A DNA stretch of 64,000 bases from Sporosalibacterium faouarense (GCF_016765695.1 NZ_JAETGO010000037.1:124001-188000); one strand, 5' to 3'; numbered from the stretch's first letter, positions 28,471-37,786 are shown. Notes: generated by a model from the sequence alone, not told the origin. A program made the numbers and translations.

Positions 28471-29349
28471 TTAAAATATTGATTCTGCATCTTTAGGTAA
28501 TCCTCTTACATGTTTTAGAAATTCCAATGCCCTTTCACATTCCTCTTCTGGAAACTTAAAATCATATGTTTCTCCAACATATCTAGCTGTCTTAACAAAT
28601 AATTCATAAAATACAAATAAAGATTCCCATATATTGTCATACTCATAATCAACATATGTATTTTTATATTCATTCCAAAGCTCTGGTTCTAAAAGGTTTT
28701 CTAAGTGTTTTCCACCCTTTCCGATTGAACATTTGTAATTAGTTTTTATCCCAATAGACCATTTGAACATCTGAATTAATGGTTGTCGTAATACTATATC
28801 TATTAAAGTTTTCAATAGAGGTAATTCTTTCCTCCAAATTGTTTTTGGAATATGGGACCCTAATCCCCATATGAATTCATTACAACAATCTTCATATAAT
28901 TTCTTTGTTGGTTTTGTTTCAAGATAGCTTCCTTCATTTGCAGGTGGTAATTCTGGAATAATATTATCTTTATCTAATAATACTTTTGTCAAACTATCTT
29001 CAATTTGTTCTTCAACTTTATTTATATTAGTAATAGTCATATCAATTCGATTACCATCTATAAACTGCATTAAGTAAATATATCTTCCATCTCCTTCAGA
29101 TGGTGGCCAGATTTTATCTTCAGGTTTTTGCATAATCATTACCTCACCAAAATGTGATAATATATATTTTTCATCTTTAAAAGACTCTACATCTGTAACC
29201 AAATATACGATATCATAATCTTGAAATATATCCTTTTTTATATTTGGATTTACCCGTGAGCCATTTAATAATACTCCTCTAATGCGCTCATCTTGTTCTG
29301 CAAAGCTAATTATTAGATCATACATTTCTCTTTCTGTTCTAGTTCGCAT
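28471..29349 (-). CDS. Aminoglycoside 6-adenylyltransferase-like nucleotidyltransferase
   Basis: 292 residues; the second of two consecutive ATGs is used because AGAGG then has better spacing. RGVLLNGSRVNPN near 25-37 and FQDYDIVYLV near 43-52 give the GS and D-x-D type catalytic motif of the ANT(6)/AadE family, and the helical C-terminal part (WGLGSHIPKTIWRKELPLLK) follows that family over its full length. The family adenylylates the 6-position of streptomycin; some chromosomal members are uncharacterised. Confidence 0.85.
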   Translation of the reverse strand: MRTRTEREMYDLIISFAEQDERIRGVLLNGSRVNPNIKKDIFQDYDIVYLVTDVESFKDEKYILSHFGEVMIMQKPEDKIWPPSEGDGRYIYLMQFIDGNRIDMTITNINKVEEQIEDSLTKVLLDKDNIIPELPPANEGSYLETKPTKKLYEDCCNEFIWGLGSHIPKTIWRKELPLLKTLIDIVLRQPLIQMFKWSIGIKTNYKCSIGKGGKHLENLLEPELWNEYKNTYVDYEYDNIWESLFVFYELFVKTARYVGETYDFKFPEEECERALEFLKHVRGLPKDAESIF

Positions 29350-29392
29350 CATATACCTCTTTTCTGTAATAAATTTTTATGAGCCTATTAAT

Positions 29393-29752
29393 CTATACAA
29401 GTTTTAAATACTTAACAATATCATCTACTACTTCATCTGGACTCATGTCAGTGGTGTCAATAGTATAGTGAGATAAATCATTATACAAATTGCGTATTTC
29501 CATGGCACGACCTATTCGCAATTTACTTCTTTCATCCATCTTCATTCTAGTAATATTTTCTTTTTCATCACAAGTTATGATGATTGGTATATATTTAAAT
29601 TCTATGTCCTCAAGATTTTTTAAAATATTATTAAATATTCTTTTTCTAGGACCGTGGATTCCCCAATCAAATATTACTATATCTGTAGTAGGAAGCTCTA
29701 AGTAATTCTTTAGTACTACAGTAATATTCTCTTCAGTAGCTTTTTCATTACT
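29393..29752 (-). pseudogene. 5'-truncated P-loop kinase
   Basis: A 119-codon frame ends at TAG 29393 and has two stop codons (TGA TAG) right at its upstream edge and no start. It encodes VIFDWGIHGPRKRIFNNIL and IPIIITCDEKENITRMKMDE, then a final helix, matching the second half of small AAA_33/shikimate-kinase-like enzymes. The Walker A half is missing. Second headless kinase in the window (compare 7466-7800). Confidence 0.65.
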
Positions 29753-29871
29753 CTATCACCTACTTATTCAATAATATACATATGTTACTCCCAAACCTCT
29801 TTTAATGTTTCTCTGAATAGTTCGTTTAAAGTTGATATGCTTGAACCTTATATATCTTTTCTATTTTTTAT

Positions 29872-30831
29872 TTAAAATTCAAACTTAGTTGACCTTAAAA
29901 ATAAGCTTTCTAACACATCTTTTGCATCTTTTTCCTCATATATAATCCTGTGAAGTGCATCTGTAATAGGTAAATCGACTTCATATTGCATAGATAACTT
30001 TCTTAAAGCCTTTATTGTATAGACCCCTTCAGCAAGCTTAGTAAATTCTTCTTTTTTTGCATATCTTTCACCGAAACCTCTATTATTACTGTGCTTAGAA
30101 AATAATGTTGCCTCATAGTCTCCAAGATGTGCTAACCCATAAGCTGAAGTTTCATTTCCCCCTAAAGCTTTAATTAATCTTGCTATTTCTCTCGTTCCTC
30201 TAGCCATTAATGCTCCTTTTAAGCTACTTAATTCTAATCCATCTAACATTCCTGCTGCAATTCCCATTACATTTTTAGTAGCAGCTCCAACTTCATTTCC
30301 TATTAGGTCTTGTCCATAATAGAACCTAATTAGTTCACTGCTAAATGTACTTACTACTTTTTTAGTGGTTTCAATGTTTTCTGAGCTTACTACCATACAA
30401 TTTGGAATTCCTTTCAAATAATCTTGAACATGTCCAGGTCCTAACCACACAGCAACATTCACATTTTCTCCAATTGCTTCCTTAAATACCTGTGTTAATC
30501 TTTTTCCTGTTTCACTTTCAATTCCCTTCATATTTAATATAAAAGTCTTATCTTTATTATCATAGTCCTTCAACTTTTTAGCAAACTCTCTTAAACTTTG
30601 AGCTCCAATAGCTACTATTATAAAGTCTGAGTTAGAAATTGAGTATTCTAATGAGTTACTTAACTCAATACTTGGAAGTAATTCTAAATACTCATTTTTT
30701 CTTTCATTTTTTAATTTTTTCATATTCTTAGAATTTTCTCTTCCCCATAATATAACATCATGTCCTATTTTGGCTGAATACCATGCTAAAAAACTTCCCC
30801 ATCTTCCACATCCAATTACAGTTACTTTCAT
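29872..30831 (-). CDS. NAD(P)-dependent glycerol-3-phosphate dehydrogenase (GpsA-like)
   Basis: 319 residues. Rossmann start VTVIGCGRWGSFLAW with GxGxxG at 7-12; LGPGHVQDYLKGIPN takes the place of the usual SGPSFA motif. The catalytic lysine lies in NEVGAATKNVMGIAAG near residue 187, and the phosphate-binding part is ALMARGTREIARLIKALGG. It converts dihydroxyacetone phosphate to glycerol-3-phosphate for lipids. The divergent SGPSFA region suggests a paralogue with altered specificity. An F1 repeat supplies a promoter about 115 bp upstream. Confidence 0.8.
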   Translation of the reverse strand: MKVTVIGCGRWGSFLAWYSAKIGHDVILWGRENSKNMKKLKNERKNEYLELLPSIELSNSLEYSISNSDFIIVAIGAQSLREFAKKLKDYDNKDKTFILNMKGIESETGKRLTQVFKEAIGENVNVAVWLGPGHVQDYLKGIPNCMVVSSENIETTKKVVSTFSSELIRFYYGQDLIGNEVGAATKNVMGIAAGMLDGLELSSLKGALMARGTREIARLIKALGGNETSAYGLAHLGDYEATLFSKHSNNRGFGERYAKKEEFTKLAEGVYTIKALRKLSMQYEVDLPITDALHRIIYEEKDAKDVLESLFLRSTKFEF

Positions 30832-30940
30832 AACTTTCCCCTTTCATTAAATAAATTTAGTTTAGAATATAGTGTCAAAATAAAAAAAGTGAGAATTAAA
30901 ATTTTCATTAACTAATTTCATCTAATTGTTCCTACAGAAT

Positions 30941-30995
30941 AAATTAATTATATCAAACATTTCATGTTAATTACACTTAATGCAAATAATTCCAT
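30941..30995 (-). repeat. F1 repeat copy c
   Basis: Matches other F1 copies over ATTATATCAAACATTTCATG and on to TTCCATAATG. Extended -10 TGATATAAT at 30947-30955, facing the GpsA-like gene. Confidence 0.75.
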
Positions 30996-31001
30996 AATGC
31001 A

Positions 31002-31032
31002 AAAAAATAAACTCCCAGTTATTTAGGAGTTT
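31002..31032 (-). terminator. Rho-independent terminator
   Basis: On the minus strand AACTCC and GGAGTT pair around a loop and are followed by TTATTTTTTT. It ends the M50-like gene (stop at 31088) and abuts F1 copy c. Confidence 0.8.
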
Positions 31033-31087
31033 CATTATTTAATGATACTTTGTATACACTGAATAAATTTATGCACTAGTATGCATG

Positions 31088-31588
31088 CTACTTAAATGAT
31101 TCATTTTTTTCTTTTCTTTTTCGAAACACAGATTCTCCATATTTAATAGTATGATAAATCTGCTTCCCATCACTATTACTTCCATCTAAATAAGTAATTG
31201 GTATTATGCAGGCTATAATTACGTATATAGACATGTTTATGAAAACAATTAATAGCCGATGTGATCTAAAAATCTCATTACTTATCAATACAATAACTAT
31301 TAGTATACTAAATAAATTAAATAATACACCTCCAATATGAACCATAACTCTACCAGTCCTTGTTTTAGCTCCATTATATGCTTCATACCGCCCAGCAAAA
31401 AAATATATTTTTCTTATTTCAAGAAAACCTAATCTTACTATAGTTTTTCCTTTTCCGATTACAATTTTTTTAATCTTACAACCAAATAATTTCGAAATAC
31501 AAGCATGTCCTATTTCATGAATGAGAGTAATAATTGGCATAAAGATAAATATTGCAATAATAATTTCCTTTATATTCATAAAAGTCAT
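31088..31588 (-). CDS. M50-type membrane metalloprotease-like protein
   Basis: 166 residues. The first helix holds the zinc motif HEIGHACISKLFG near residues 24-36. A loop with FAGRYEAYNGAKTRTGRVMV and a central GGVLFNLFSILIV segment follow, and the last motif IPITYLDGSNSDGK stands in for the NPxPxxxLDG third ligand of the family. Site-2-protease-like enzymes cut transmembrane helices; this one is small and a single unit, without a PDZ domain. Substrate unknown. AAAGGAG lies upstream. Confidence 0.75.
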   Translation of the reverse strand: MTFMNIKEIIIAIFIFMPIITLIHEIGHACISKLFGCKIKKIVIGKGKTIVRLGFLEIRKIYFFAGRYEAYNGAKTRTGRVMVHIGGVLFNLFSILIVIVLISNEIFRSHRLLIVFINMSIYVIIACIIPITYLDGSNSDGKQIYHTIKYGESVFRKRKEKNESFK

Positions 31589-31808
31589 ATCGTAGACACT
31601 CCTTTCTGTAATAAAGTAATTTTACATAGCGACTATCTTTAACTATTATACTTGTATACTAAGCTTCATTGGAATACTCTGTTAGATGATATATTGATAA
31701 TCATTTTTAAAAATCAAATTTAAAATGTTCTGTTGTCAATTCTTCTAACCATCTATGCCTCTTTTACTAAAGATATAGTCATCACCGATTATTATATGAA
31801 AACCAAAA

Positions 31809-32282
31809 TTACTTATTTAGCAAAAGTTTAATTTTTTCAATCTTAAGCAAATCTTTATTATTATTTTTTTCTCTTCTATAACCATCTTTTGAAGATTGGG
31901 TATAAACTTCTAAATACTCCTCTATATTTAAGAGTTTATATCTAGTACCATTTTCACAATGATTTTCAATATGTTCAATGTCTATACCTGCAAATGATTC
32001 TAAATCTTCAATGCTAGCAAAAGCAATTTTAAATCTTTTTTTAACAAATTTATGCTCATGTAAGTCCACCAGTGTATACTCAAGCATCTCAATAGTTTTC
32101 TTAAAATCATTCCATTTATTTTCCAAATATAATTCTGGTATTAATATGTCAATGTCATCAGGACAGAAATCAACATTAGTTACTTTTTTAAGTCCTAAGG
32201 ACCCATATAATAACGGAATGATATTAAACTCAGAATTTAGCCTTTTCGCAACATTAAGAAATTCTCCATACATTTCATCCAA
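31809..32282 (-). CDS. Nucleotidyltransferase-fold protein
   Basis: 157 residues if translation starts at TTG 32282, which places GAGG eight bases upstream; a GTG at 32291 overlaps the site. IIPLLYGSLGLKKVTNVDF with CPDDIDILIP near 45-54 provides the GS and D-x-D of a minimal nucleotidyltransferase. Later residues (EDLESFAGIDIEHIENH) are typical of small uncharacterised members. It could modify a small molecule or tRNA, or be inactive. Low certainty on substrate. Confidence 0.65.
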   Translation of the reverse strand: MDEMYGEFLNVAKRLNSEFNIIPLLYGSLGLKKVTNVDFCPDDIDILIPELYLENKWNDFKKTIEMLEYTLVDLHEHKFVKKRFKIAFASIEDLESFAGIDIEHIENHCENGTRYKLLNIEEYLEVYTQSSKDGYRREKNNNKDLLKIEKIKLLLNK

Positions 32283-32503
32283 TTTGAACACCTCATCATT
32301 ATGTATATTTTAAAGCTATTATTTTCTACATAAGTTTTTAATTGATTAACAGTTTTTCAGTTATTTTTGTTGTAACATCTTTAGTATAATTAAAATTCAA
32401 AGTTCATACTTGAAATTTTATGAAAGAAAGCTAAGAATAGAATTTAACTCATATTTCCCGCTTTTTTGTTTCTTCAATAAAAACTACATCTTCAATTTAC
32501 CTA

Positions 32504-33160
32504 TCATTTTTTCTCATATACCAGCATATATCTCCAAAATAATAACCTCTTAAGTTTTATTTCTTTTGATAAATATTCTTTGTATACATTTGAAAGTTCC
32601 TTAAATGTCATATACTCATCTAAATGACTATGCTCTTCCCAAGCAGCTTTTTCTTCATCATCGACAGATTTACCATTCTTTAATACTCTCAAGAAATAAT
32701 TTGCAGGTATAGCAATACAATCCAAAATTCTATCTACAATTCCTTCTCTTTCATATAAATCTAAAACTATCAATTTTCCGTTTTCTTTTAAGAGTCTTAC
32801 AATTTTAGGCAATGCTCTTTCTAAGTTCAAGTGATGAAACGTTGCAATGCTCACAATATAATCGTATTTAACATCTTCACTAATCTCATCAAAATCTTGT
32901 ATATTATACTGTATATTGTCTTCATTATGCCGTTTTATTGCCTCTTCAATCATCACGGGAGATAAGTCAATACCATATACTCCTTGAACTTTTTTTGATA
33001 ACTTTTGTGCAAATTCACCCGTTCCACATCCAATATCCAGTGCTGTTCTATCTTGATTACTTATTTCTCTTATAAGTAATTTTTCATACTGTTGATTATG
33101 ATCCCACTTATCCTCTAATAAAGCTATTCTATTAAAACTATTTATTATATCATCCTTCAT
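32504..33160 (-). CDS. Class I SAM-dependent methyltransferase
   Basis: 218 residues. Motif I ALDIGCGTGEFA at about 38-49, then VYGIDLSPVMIEEA, motif II YDYIVSIATFHHL and motif III LLKENGKLIVLDL. This is a complete Rossmann methyltransferase of the Methyltransf_25/11 type. The acceptor is unknown. AGAGGAG lies upstream. The spacer on its downstream side (32292-32503) shows no supported element. Confidence 0.9.
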   Translation of the reverse strand: MKDDIINSFNRIALLEDKWDHNQQYEKLLIREISNQDRTALDIGCGTGEFAQKLSKKVQGVYGIDLSPVMIEEAIKRHNEDNIQYNIQDFDEISEDVKYDYIVSIATFHHLNLERALPKIVRLLKENGKLIVLDLYEREGIVDRILDCIAIPANYFLRVLKNGKSVDDEEKAAWEEHSHLDEYMTFKELSNVYKEYLSKEIKLKRLLFWRYMLVYEKK

Positions 33161-33260
33161 ATTATTCTCTCCTCTTCATATTCAAAGACTTCTCTTTATA
33201 AGCCATCCTCAATAATCACTATTTAGCTCATATAATTTAAGTAATAAATTAAAATCCTTA

Positions 33261-33548
33261 TTATTTTGACGTCTTCTTAATTAAAGATATGCAAAACAGT
33301 CCAACTATTGAAAGTAATGCAAAGATTACAGTTGAAATATACGAAAATGATTGACTTGTCAAATAAATAGCTGTTGGTCCATCTGCACCTCCGATAATTC
33401 CAACAGAACTAACTTTGTCTACTTCATTAACCAATTTATGCGATAAATACATAGGTGCTAAAAAATTGATGCCTACACTTATGACAGTTATTACTATAGC
33501 TATAATAGTAAGTATGGTAACTGCTTTTCTCATTTTGTCCTTTTTCAA
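33261..33548 (-). CDS. Small membrane protein with GGADGPT decarboxylase motif
   Basis: 95 residues, TTG start with GGGGGTAAG upstream. Transmembrane helices at about 8-30 and 68-90 flank a loop carrying VGIIGGADGPTAIYLTS (49-65). That string is the signature of the beta subunit of sodium-translocating decarboxylases (OadB/GcdB/MmdB), where the GGADGPT aspartate binds sodium. The rest of the 350-400-residue subunit and the other subunits are absent, so this is not a pump. It may be a retained fragment or an independent microprotein. Confidence 0.75.
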   Translation of the reverse strand: MKKDKMRKAVTILTIIAIVITVISVGINFLAPMYLSHKLVNEVDKVSSVGIIGGADGPTAIYLTSQSFSYISTVIFALLSIVGLFCISLIKKTSK

Positions 33549-33633
33549 TTTTCTTACCCCCTAATTTTAATACTATTGTATTCCACGTAGAGTAAAACCT
33601 TGTTCCTTTATTTAAAGGATATTAATTATCAGA

Positions 33634-34158
33634 TTATAATAAATAATAATTCATAATTACAGCTTTACTCTCTTTTGTTCCAAACTTTCTGGGCTCAGTA
33701 ATTTTAGTCTGTTTATAGCCTATTTTATTCCAAAATTTTAGTGCATTAGTATTCTGTTCTAAAACACCTATTCTTAACTTTTCAGCACCTTTACTTATTA
33801 TGAAGTTTTTGATCAGATTATGTATTTCTCTACCTAATCCTATGCCTCTTATCTTTGTATGTATTAAAAATAGTCCAATAATCCACTCTCCTTTTTCAGG
33901 ATAATTTGACACCATATCTATAACTGCAACAAGAGAATTTTTATCAAAAACTCCATATAGGTATTTTTCTTCGAGATTCTTCCCAGGAGGTAAATCATAA
34001 AAAAAGCTATCAGAGTCATAAGGTATAACTCCTTCAGTTAAAACAAAAAAATCTTTGCATTCTCTAAATAAATTCATAACTTTGTCTTTATCTTCAATCG
34101 TTATTCTTCTAAAAAATAATTCCATATTATTTATTTTTATTACTTCCTGATCATTCAC
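33634..34158 (-). CDS. GNAT N-acetyltransferase
   Basis: 174 residues with a GTG start (GGAGAG upstream). WIIGLFLIHTKIRGIGLGRE holds the acetyl-CoA loop RGIGLGRE near residue 110, and NTNALKFWNKIGYKQTKI is the C-terminal motif. FFYDLPPGKNLEEKYLYGVF forms the second strand pair. Complete fold; substrate unknown. Confidence 0.9.
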   Translation of the reverse strand: MNDQEVIKINNMELFFRRITIEDKDKVMNLFRECKDFFVLTEGVIPYDSDSFFYDLPPGKNLEEKYLYGVFDKNSLVAVIDMVSNYPEKGEWIIGLFLIHTKIRGIGLGREIHNLIKNFIISKGAEKLRIGVLEQNTNALKFWNKIGYKQTKITEPRKFGTKESKAVIMNYYLL

Positions 34159-34296
34159 TCTGTTTTCTCTCCTTCATACTATAATGGTTATAATCCAAGG
34201 ATTAAACTTTGTAGATAAACTGCTCGGATATATTGAATATTTTTCAATATTAATTAACTTCTCATTTCATATGTTTTACATCCAATTTATTTTTAC

Positions 34297-34851
34297 TTAT
34301 AATTTCTTAATCTGAATTATTATATTATTTTTTCCCAAAATTTCTTTTGTTTCATTTAAAATTATTAAATCCCTAAATTGAATAAATTGCCCAAAATAAT
34401 CACTTGGTATATCCCTTTTCATCTTTTCTATTGCAGTATCTAAGTCAACCCATATTAATTCGAATCCATCTTTTAATTCTGAATCGGAATATGATGTCTT
34501 TCCAATTTCTCCTGCGATAGAGCCATAATAACAATAGGAAAATTGGAGAACATTAATCTCATCTCTATACTCTACTATAAGTCCTACTTCACTTTCTCCT
34601 TCAATGCCAACACCAACTTCTTCAATCAATTCTCTGTCTAAGGCTTGCAATATACTTTCTTGGCCTTCTAAGCCTCCACCTGGTAATTTATGATAATTCT
34701 TTTTAGTTACATTTAGTAATGCAATTTGACCTGTTTTATTAAATAAAACAGCCCTAGCTGATTTTCGAACTTTATATTTTTTCTCTTGTACTAAGCTATC
34801 TTCTTTTATTTTTCCAACTGTTGATTCGTATATTTCTTTTAATAATTTCAT
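34297..34851 (-). CDS. Nudix hydrolase
   Basis: 184 residues. After a helical N-terminal extension, ARAVLFNKTGQIALLNVTKK leads to the Nudix box GGGLEGQESILQALDRELIE with EVGVG near 63-86. The C-terminal FGQFIQFRDLIILNETKEIL helix is typical for longer Nudix proteins. Substrate unknown. AAGGAG precedes the ATG. A short fragment of a second Nudix N-terminus lies just upstream (34871-35002). Confidence 0.88.
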   Translation of the reverse strand: MKLLKEIYESTVGKIKEDSLVQEKKYKVRKSARAVLFNKTGQIALLNVTKKNYHKLPGGGLEGQESILQALDRELIEEVGVGIEGESEVGLIVEYRDEINVLQFSYCYYGSIAGEIGKTSYSDSELKDGFELIWVDLDTAIEKMKRDIPSDYFGQFIQFRDLIILNETKEILGKNNIIIQIKKL

Positions 34852-34870
34852 TTTTTCTCCTTGTCATAAA

Positions 34871-35002
34871 TTAAATAGTTTTATTTAATATCATTAGATA
34901 TTTCTGATTTTGACTTACAATAGCTCTTACAGATGTTTTTCTATTAACCTTCGTTTTATCATCTAATTTAGAGCCAAAAAGACCTTTAAATATCATAAGC
35001 AT
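34871..35002 (-). pseudogene. N-terminal Nudix fragment
   Basis: 43 residues starting MLMIFKGLFGSKLDDKTK and then VNRKTSVRAIVSQNQKYLMI before a stop. The second part resembles the first strands of the adjoining Nudix protein (KVRKSARAVLFNKTGQIAL). It has no Nudix box and stops where the box should follow. Probably the remains of a duplicated or replaced Nudix gene. The rest of the spacer to 35181 shows nothing supported. Confidence 0.45.
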
Positions 35003-35181
35003 AACCTCGTTTATATATTTATTATTAATCATAAATATTTATTTGTTGTTTTAAATAAAATATTTATTCAATGGATAGCAATTTACATTAGCTGTTCTTT
35101 CGCCATTTTTAGCCCTATATCCTCCTGTTACCTTACTCTAATAAATATATTTAACATATTTGAAATGAGTTTTGCCAAATA

Positions 35182-35652
35182 CTAATCTATTCCAATATGT
35201 TTATTTTGCTTCTTAAAACCTATTTTAGGTTCAGAATTTTTATTGTTCCAATAGGTTATATACACCCAAGTCTTATCATTAATAATCTGAACGTTTTTAA
35301 TTAACTCAGCACCATCTTCTGATTGTATAATCAAATTATGCGCTCCTTCTGACAAATTTTCGTAATAGTATGTTACCACATGTTGATCTCCAACACTAAA
35401 ATCATCACTGAATATAGGCTCTCTATCTATAAAACCATTAATTTTAATAGTGTCTTTATTTAGGCTTTGATTACTTACCATTATTATTAAGTTTGATTCT
35501 CCTATTTTTTTCTCTGAATAATTACTATTATGTAGGACTCTCTTTTCTATAATTATTTCACCCTGTAAATAATTAACTTTATATACTCTCAACATAAGTA
35601 TAAAAGCTATAAAAACTATTATTAGAAGTGTTATTACTACTTTTTTATTCAT
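35182..35652 (-). CDS. Membrane-anchored secreted protein of unknown function
   Basis: 156 residues, one N-terminal helix (residues 5-22). The extracytoplasmic part alternates strands (NLIIMVSNQSLNKDTIKING; VVTYYYENLSEGAHNLIIQS), giving an Ig-like impression. GGGGG lies upstream. Not recognised. Confidence 0.65.
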   Translation of the reverse strand: MNKKVVITLLIIVFIAFILMLRVYKVNYLQGEIIIEKRVLHNSNYSEKKIGESNLIIMVSNQSLNKDTIKINGFIDREPIFSDDFSVGDQHVVTYYYENLSEGAHNLIIQSEDGAELIKNVQIINDKTWVYITYWNNKNSEPKIGFKKQNKHIGID

Positions 35653-35772
35653 AATATACTACCCCCTAACAGAAATTACATACTTATCGTCGGTGAAATA
35701 ATAATAAATAATATTTTCCTATGATTTTACCTTAAATAACTTTTATAATAAGTTGATATTAATACTACCTTA

Positions 35773-36291
35773 TTATTCAGTTGCTAAAGGTATACTATAT
35801 TTAAAAAGGTATTCATTTTCCTCTTCATCAAAAATAGTTCCTAATAACTTGCCGTTGTTCTTCTCTATAATTTTCTTTGAAGCTAAATTCTCTATATTAC
35901 ATGTTATAATTGCATCTTCTAGTCCTATCTTTCTTGCTTTTTCTAGTGCTAGTTTTAAAATCTGAAAACCATAGTCTCTATTTCTAAAGTCAGGTGAGAT
36001 ATCGTATCCTATATGACCAGCGCAGTCTATTTCCTCATGTCTAATCCTCACTACTCCAACAATATCTATCTTATTAATTAACCAGTAAGTTGAAGTTGTA
36101 ACATCACCTTGAGATAAGTTCTTTCCCTTAGAATAATTATTTAAATCATTTAAATAATCTTGAAAATCTTTTAATGCTTTTTTGTATTTATTGAAGTAAT
36201 GTTCATCATTTATTTTTCTATATGCTAAAGCATACTTTTTAAAACTTTTTTCATATTTTCTAGTTGGTTCTATTAACAATAATCGTTCCAT
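35773..36291 (-). CDS. GNAT N-acetyltransferase
   Basis: 172 residues. An extended N-terminal helix pair (YEKSFKKYALAYRKINDEHY) precedes STYWLINKIDIVGVVRIRHE, the acetyl-CoA region ISPDFRNRDYGFQILKLALE near 98-117 and NLASKKIIEKNNGKLLG. The usual RxxGxG loop reads RNRDYG, a recognised variant (RxxDYG). Substrate unknown. AAGGAGG lies before the ATG. Confidence 0.85.
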   Translation of the reverse strand: MERLLLIEPTRKYEKSFKKYALAYRKINDEHYFNKYKKALKDFQDYLNDLNNYSKGKNLSQGDVTTSTYWLINKIDIVGVVRIRHEEIDCAGHIGYDISPDFRNRDYGFQILKLALEKARKIGLEDAIITCNIENLASKKIIEKNNGKLLGTIFDEEENEYLFKYSIPLATE

Positions 36292-36454
36292 ATATCTCCT
36301 CCTTAAAACGATTCAATTTCAATTTAAAACTTTAGTTAACTGCCCTTACCATAATTAGCCATGGATTTTCTTCGTTCCACTCATATTAAATTCACTTCAA
36401 TTAATAGTTTCGTTATATATCTAATACTTACTAGATTAAAAGTCTAGCTATGCT

Positions 36455-37162
36455 TTAATCATTAGATTCTTTAAATAGGTTTGATTCCTTATCACTCATA
36501 TTTCTCTCATCAAAAACATATTCTATATGCATATCTAATTTATCCAGATAACTTCTTAATGCTAGAGCTCTCTCTTTATATAATTCTGCTAAAGCCCAAC
36601 TTCTTTGAGACAAAGAAATAGTACCATATATAATTCTTTCATTATTTACTACATCTTCATTCTCAAATGCATTAGAAGCTTTAATAGCTGCTACTACATC
36701 TCCTTCATTTTCAGCAAAGTCGAGATAATATTCATATGATTTCTTTATACTATCTTTTATATCTTTATGCCCTGATTCTAATAATTTGTTATAAGCATGT
36801 CCCATTTCAGCTTTCCAGCACTCTTTATAAAAATTTGCATATACTCTTAAGCTTAATGTACTATTATTTGTAAATTCATGGGTTCTAAAAAATTCGTCAA
36901 TAGGATTATGTTTTTCACTTGAAGAATCATTATTAACTAGTTCATTTTTTGCTAGATAATTTTTTGACCCTTTTATATTATCTTCAGAAGGATTTATCAA
37001 CTCTTCTGCCATATTAGTTTTCTCATCATTCTTTTCCTTTACTTGACCACCTACTTGTATATTCCATAGAGAATAGACATTAAAACCAATACTAATTACT
37101 AATAAAATCACCAAAATAGGATATGTTTTTTCTTTCATACTATATAATGCAGTCCTTTCCAT
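36455..37162 (-). CDS. Membrane-anchored protein, possibly LprI-like
   Basis: 235 residues if the first ATG is used (no clear ribosome site); ATG 37138 nine residues in is an alternative. One helix at about 15-31, a long polar linker rich in Asn, Ser and Lys (35-95), then a helical C-terminal domain with YKECWKAEMGHAYNKLLESG and QRSWALAELYKERALALRSY. The tryptophan helix resembles lysozyme-inhibitor LprI-type modules, but the cysteines expected there are not clear. Function unknown. Confidence 0.5.
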   Translation of the reverse strand: MERTALYSMKEKTYPILVILLVISIGFNVYSLWNIQVGGQVKEKNDEKTNMAEELINPSEDNIKGSKNYLAKNELVNNDSSSEKHNPIDEFFRTHEFTNNSTLSLRVYANFYKECWKAEMGHAYNKLLESGHKDIKDSIKKSYEYYLDFAENEGDVVAAIKASNAFENEDVVNNERIIYGTISLSQRSWALAELYKERALALRSYLDKLDMHIEYVFDERNMSDKESNLFKESND

Positions 37163-37188
37163 AAATCAAATAATTAAATCGTTTCTAT

Positions 37189-37692
37189 CTATCTGCAAAC
37201 ATCTTCATATATCATTTCTACTATCTCATTTAAGCTTTGTTCTTTGTAAATATTAACCTCTGGAATAATTTTAATGAAGTTTTTTTCATTCCACCATTTC
37301 CTCATTTCCTTTTCTCCAAATTCATGGGCATTAGACTTGTTTTTGTGACGCTTTAAAGTTTCTTTAAAAGGTAAATCAAAGTAATATGCAAAAATTTGAT
37401 TGTCAAATTCTATCTGAAGGTTTAGAAAAAGTCCCTTATACCACTCTGCATTTAAAATCCCTTCTAAAATGACTATATTACTATTCTTTTTCCCATAAAT
37501 CGCCAGCTCATATAATAGTCTACTTGCCCTTGGATTAGGCCCATCTTTTACAAATAACATTTCTCTTCTAACAACATCTTGTGAAATGAGCATAGTGTCA
37601 TGTCCAAATTTCTTTTGTAATGCCTTGCCAGTTGATGTTTTTCCACTTCCCGAATTTCCTCTTAAGATTATTAGTTTAACTGTTTCTCTCAT
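37189..37692 (-). CDS. P-loop small-molecule kinase (AAA_33-like)
   Basis: 167 residues. Walker A LRGNSGSGKTSTGKAL near residues 10-25; a DVVRREML lid-type segment; Walker B region IVILEGILN near 72-80; FDLPFKETLKRHKNKSN near 105. The layout is that of small nucleotide or antibiotic kinases of the AAA_33 family. A complete counterpart of the two headless kinase fragments elsewhere. AGAAGGAAG lies upstream. Confidence 0.82.
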   Translation of the reverse strand: MRETVKLIILRGNSGSGKTSTGKALQKKFGHDTMLISQDVVRREMLFVKDGPNPRASRLLYELAIYGKKNSNIVILEGILNAEWYKGLFLNLQIEFDNQIFAYYFDLPFKETLKRHKNKSNAHEFGEKEMRKWWNEKNFIKIIPEVNIYKEQSLNEIVEMIYEDVCR

Positions 37693-37786
37693 AATTATCT
37701 TCCTTCTTTTACTTATAATAAATCATAATCATTTAAACTATTAATATGAATGATTTCTATGATTTTTTATGTTTTATTTTTCCACT

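Noticed and set aside
29872-30831. Ketopantoate reductase or UDP-glucose dehydrogenase
   Set aside because: The GxGxxG start is shared, but the lysine motif NEVGAATKNVMGIAAG and overall length match GpsA better.
33261-33548. Working sodium-pump decarboxylase beta subunit
   Set aside because: Only 95 residues and two helices; all other subunits and most of the beta subunit are absent.
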